From the NCBI GenBank assembly GCA_934132915.1, contig CAKPAK010000005.1:1-33286 (forward strand): a stretch of DNA of 33,286 nucleotides, given 5' to 3'. This DNA is from an uncultured Bacilli bacterium (GTDB taxonomy: Bacteria > Bacillota_I > Bacilli_A > RF39 > UBA660). Made by a program: the position numbers and the translations under genes. Under the pieces are notes generated by a model. That model had not been told where the DNA came from and did not search any database. It worked only from the letters and a program-made list of their open reading frames with translations. This document shows positions 32,495 through 33,286 of the stretch, piece after piece (position 1 is the stretch's first letter; each line of letters opens with the position of its first letter).

Positions 32495-32674
32495 AACCAT
32501 TTCTCTTTAAAATCTCATCCTTCCACAAATGGTTATGATTTTCTTTTGCTAAGTGAACTTTGGTTAATCAAGCCCCTACTTGGTGAATAGAAGTAGCATT
32601 TTATTAACGAAATACTATTATATTTAGATGAACTCTTCATGGTCGCATGTCGTCGTACTCTACAACTTTCATCT
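32495..32674 (-). other. Structured intergenic region, possible non-coding RNA or leader
   Basis: The 323 bases 32385-32707 hold no credible gene. Three inverted repeats lie in order: AACCATTT/AAATGGTT (32495-32502, 32527-32534), CTACTT/AAGTAG (32576-32581, 32591-32596) and AGATGAA/TTCATCT (32626-32632, 32668-32674). The last encloses an unusually GC-rich section (GGTCGCATGTCGTCG) for this genome. No match to tmRNA, RNase P, SRP or a known riboswitch is recognised. Orientation is a guess. Confidence 0.35.
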
Positions 32675-32707
32675 GTTTAAATGTTTTATCAATTTAATTG
32701 TTGTATA

Positions 32708-33286
32708 TTATAAGTGTTTCTGTTTAACTTTACTAATTTCATTATTGATTGCATAATTTGAAACTGCTCTAAAATTATCATCATACGGATAAACTTGTTG
32801 ACCAAATTTTAACCACATTGTTGACCAAGATGCACCTGTTTTTAATAATTCTTGAACTCTTTTATTTTTCATGATATCATTACCATCTTGTTTTTCTAAA
32901 TCAACACATCCTTCTTCATCATATAATTTACTTTGTAAATCACATTCTAATTTATCACATTGATAAGCAAACATTGATTCTTTTGTATGATGTAAATCAA
33001 ATTCTAAAAATAATTGTTCAATTTGATTCCCATCTAATAGGTCATCTAAAATTTTGTGAACTGCCTCATGCTCTAATTTTTCTTTTTCTTCTTTGGATAT
33101 TTGAAACTGTGTTAAATCGCCAATAACCGTTTCTCCAATTTCATGAATAGCCAACATCAATATTACTTTCATAATATCAACATCATACTGGTACTCAGAT
33201 TTCATAGCGATCGCAAGCATTTGAACACCAAAAATATGTTCTGCAACACTTTCTACTCTTTCTCTTTTAACATTCCATTTTTTCCA
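32708..33286 (-). CDS. HD-domain 5'-deoxynucleotidase-like hydrolase (YfbR/HD_3), N-terminus beyond the edge
   Basis: The frame is open to the right edge, adding 22 codons before the first internal Met. It contains KRERVESVAEHIFGVQMLAIAM, which carries the first His of the HD site, then AIHEIGETVIGDLTQF (the HD pair, here His-Glu, as in several bacterial members). A helical C-terminal part follows, with a conserved-type Asp/Glu-rich region (YQCDKLECDLQSKLY). Relatives are metal-dependent and remove phosphate from deoxynucleoside monophosphates. It would lower dNMP pools, against Tdk. About 192 residues are visible, probably most of the protein. Confidence 0.8.
   Translation of the reverse strand, partial: WKKWNVKRERVESVAEHIFGVQMLAIAMKSEYQYDVDIMKVILMLAIHEIGETVIGDLTQFQISKEEKEKLEHEAVHKILDDLLDGNQIEQLFLEFDLHHTKESMFAYQCDKLECDLQSKLYDEEGCVDLEKQDGNDIMKNKRVQELLKTGASWSTMWLKFGQQVYPYDDNFRAVSNYAINNEISKVKQKHL

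Noticed and set aside
32385..32707. tmRNA, RNase P RNA or SRP RNA
   Set aside because: None of their invariant cores (tmRNA acceptor ends, GAGGAAAGTCC, GGTCAGGTCC) is present.
1..33286. CRISPR array, insertion sequence or prophage
   Set aside because: No direct-repeat array, transposase, integrase or phage structural gene was seen.

Overview
The window looks like chromosome from an uncultured, host-associated low-GC Firmicute (class Bacilli, of the RF39/Erysipelotrichales-like gut type). It is very AT-rich, has Gram-positive Shine-Dalgarno sites (GGAGG), and carries Firmicute families: FtsEX, YitT, a Gram-positive elongation-type PBP, 4-Cys L32/L33 and a CotD-like coat protein. TGA is used as a stop (Sir2, the upstream YitT gene, the DUF308 fusion), and prfB is present with its UGA frameshift site. 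The organism therefore uses code 11, not the Mycoplasma code. Naming the lineage is inference.

Layout. 1-1.3 kb: start of a large SipW-type exported surface protein that runs off the left edge. 1.3-2.5 kb: thymidine kinase and dCMP deaminase. 2.6-4.2 kb: a compact operon rpmG-efp-yceD-rpmF with its own promoter and a long hairpin terminator. 4.2-11.4 kb: envelope and division genes (class B PBP, ftsE-ftsX), two overlapping YitT proteins, and prfB, whose first 24 codons are in another frame. 11.4-14.6 kb, plus strand: membrane thioredoxin, tRNA-Arg(ACG), a tail-anchored unknown and a duplicated ThyX-like protein. 14.7-17.8 kb: YfcC-type carrier and lysS. 18-21 kb: membrane-anchored C39-like cysteine peptidase, dusB (overlapping tail to tail), and a sirtuin. 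21-25.6 kb: a relic of a surface-protein gene, a chagasin-like (I42) lipoprotein, an MgtA-type P-type ATPase, and an orphan Dam methylase. 25.7-33.3 kb: accessory genes: an unknown protein, a CotD-like protein, a DUF308 membrane protein fused to a probable permuted-papain domain next to a methyltransferase, a transmembrane MutS homologue in an operon with a 10TM metal-exporter-like permease, a rhodanese, a Cys-rich protein, a structured intergenic region and an HD nucleotidase cut by the right edge.

Themes. Four proteins bear on dNTP/thymidylate supply (Tdk, dCMP deaminase, ThyX-like, YfbR-like HD), though they are not one operon. A protease theme recurs: C39-like peptidase, permuted-papain candidate and an I42 cysteine-protease inhibitor. 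Many promoters are extended -10 type (TGnTATAAT) with poor -35 boxes, and several terminators have the stop codon inside the hairpin. Promoter positions let several gene starts be corrected (sirtuin, C39-like peptidase). The most novel-looking items are the DUF308/papain-like fusion, the membrane MutS-permease pair, the double ThyX protein with its split motif, and the structured gap at 32.4-32.7 kb.
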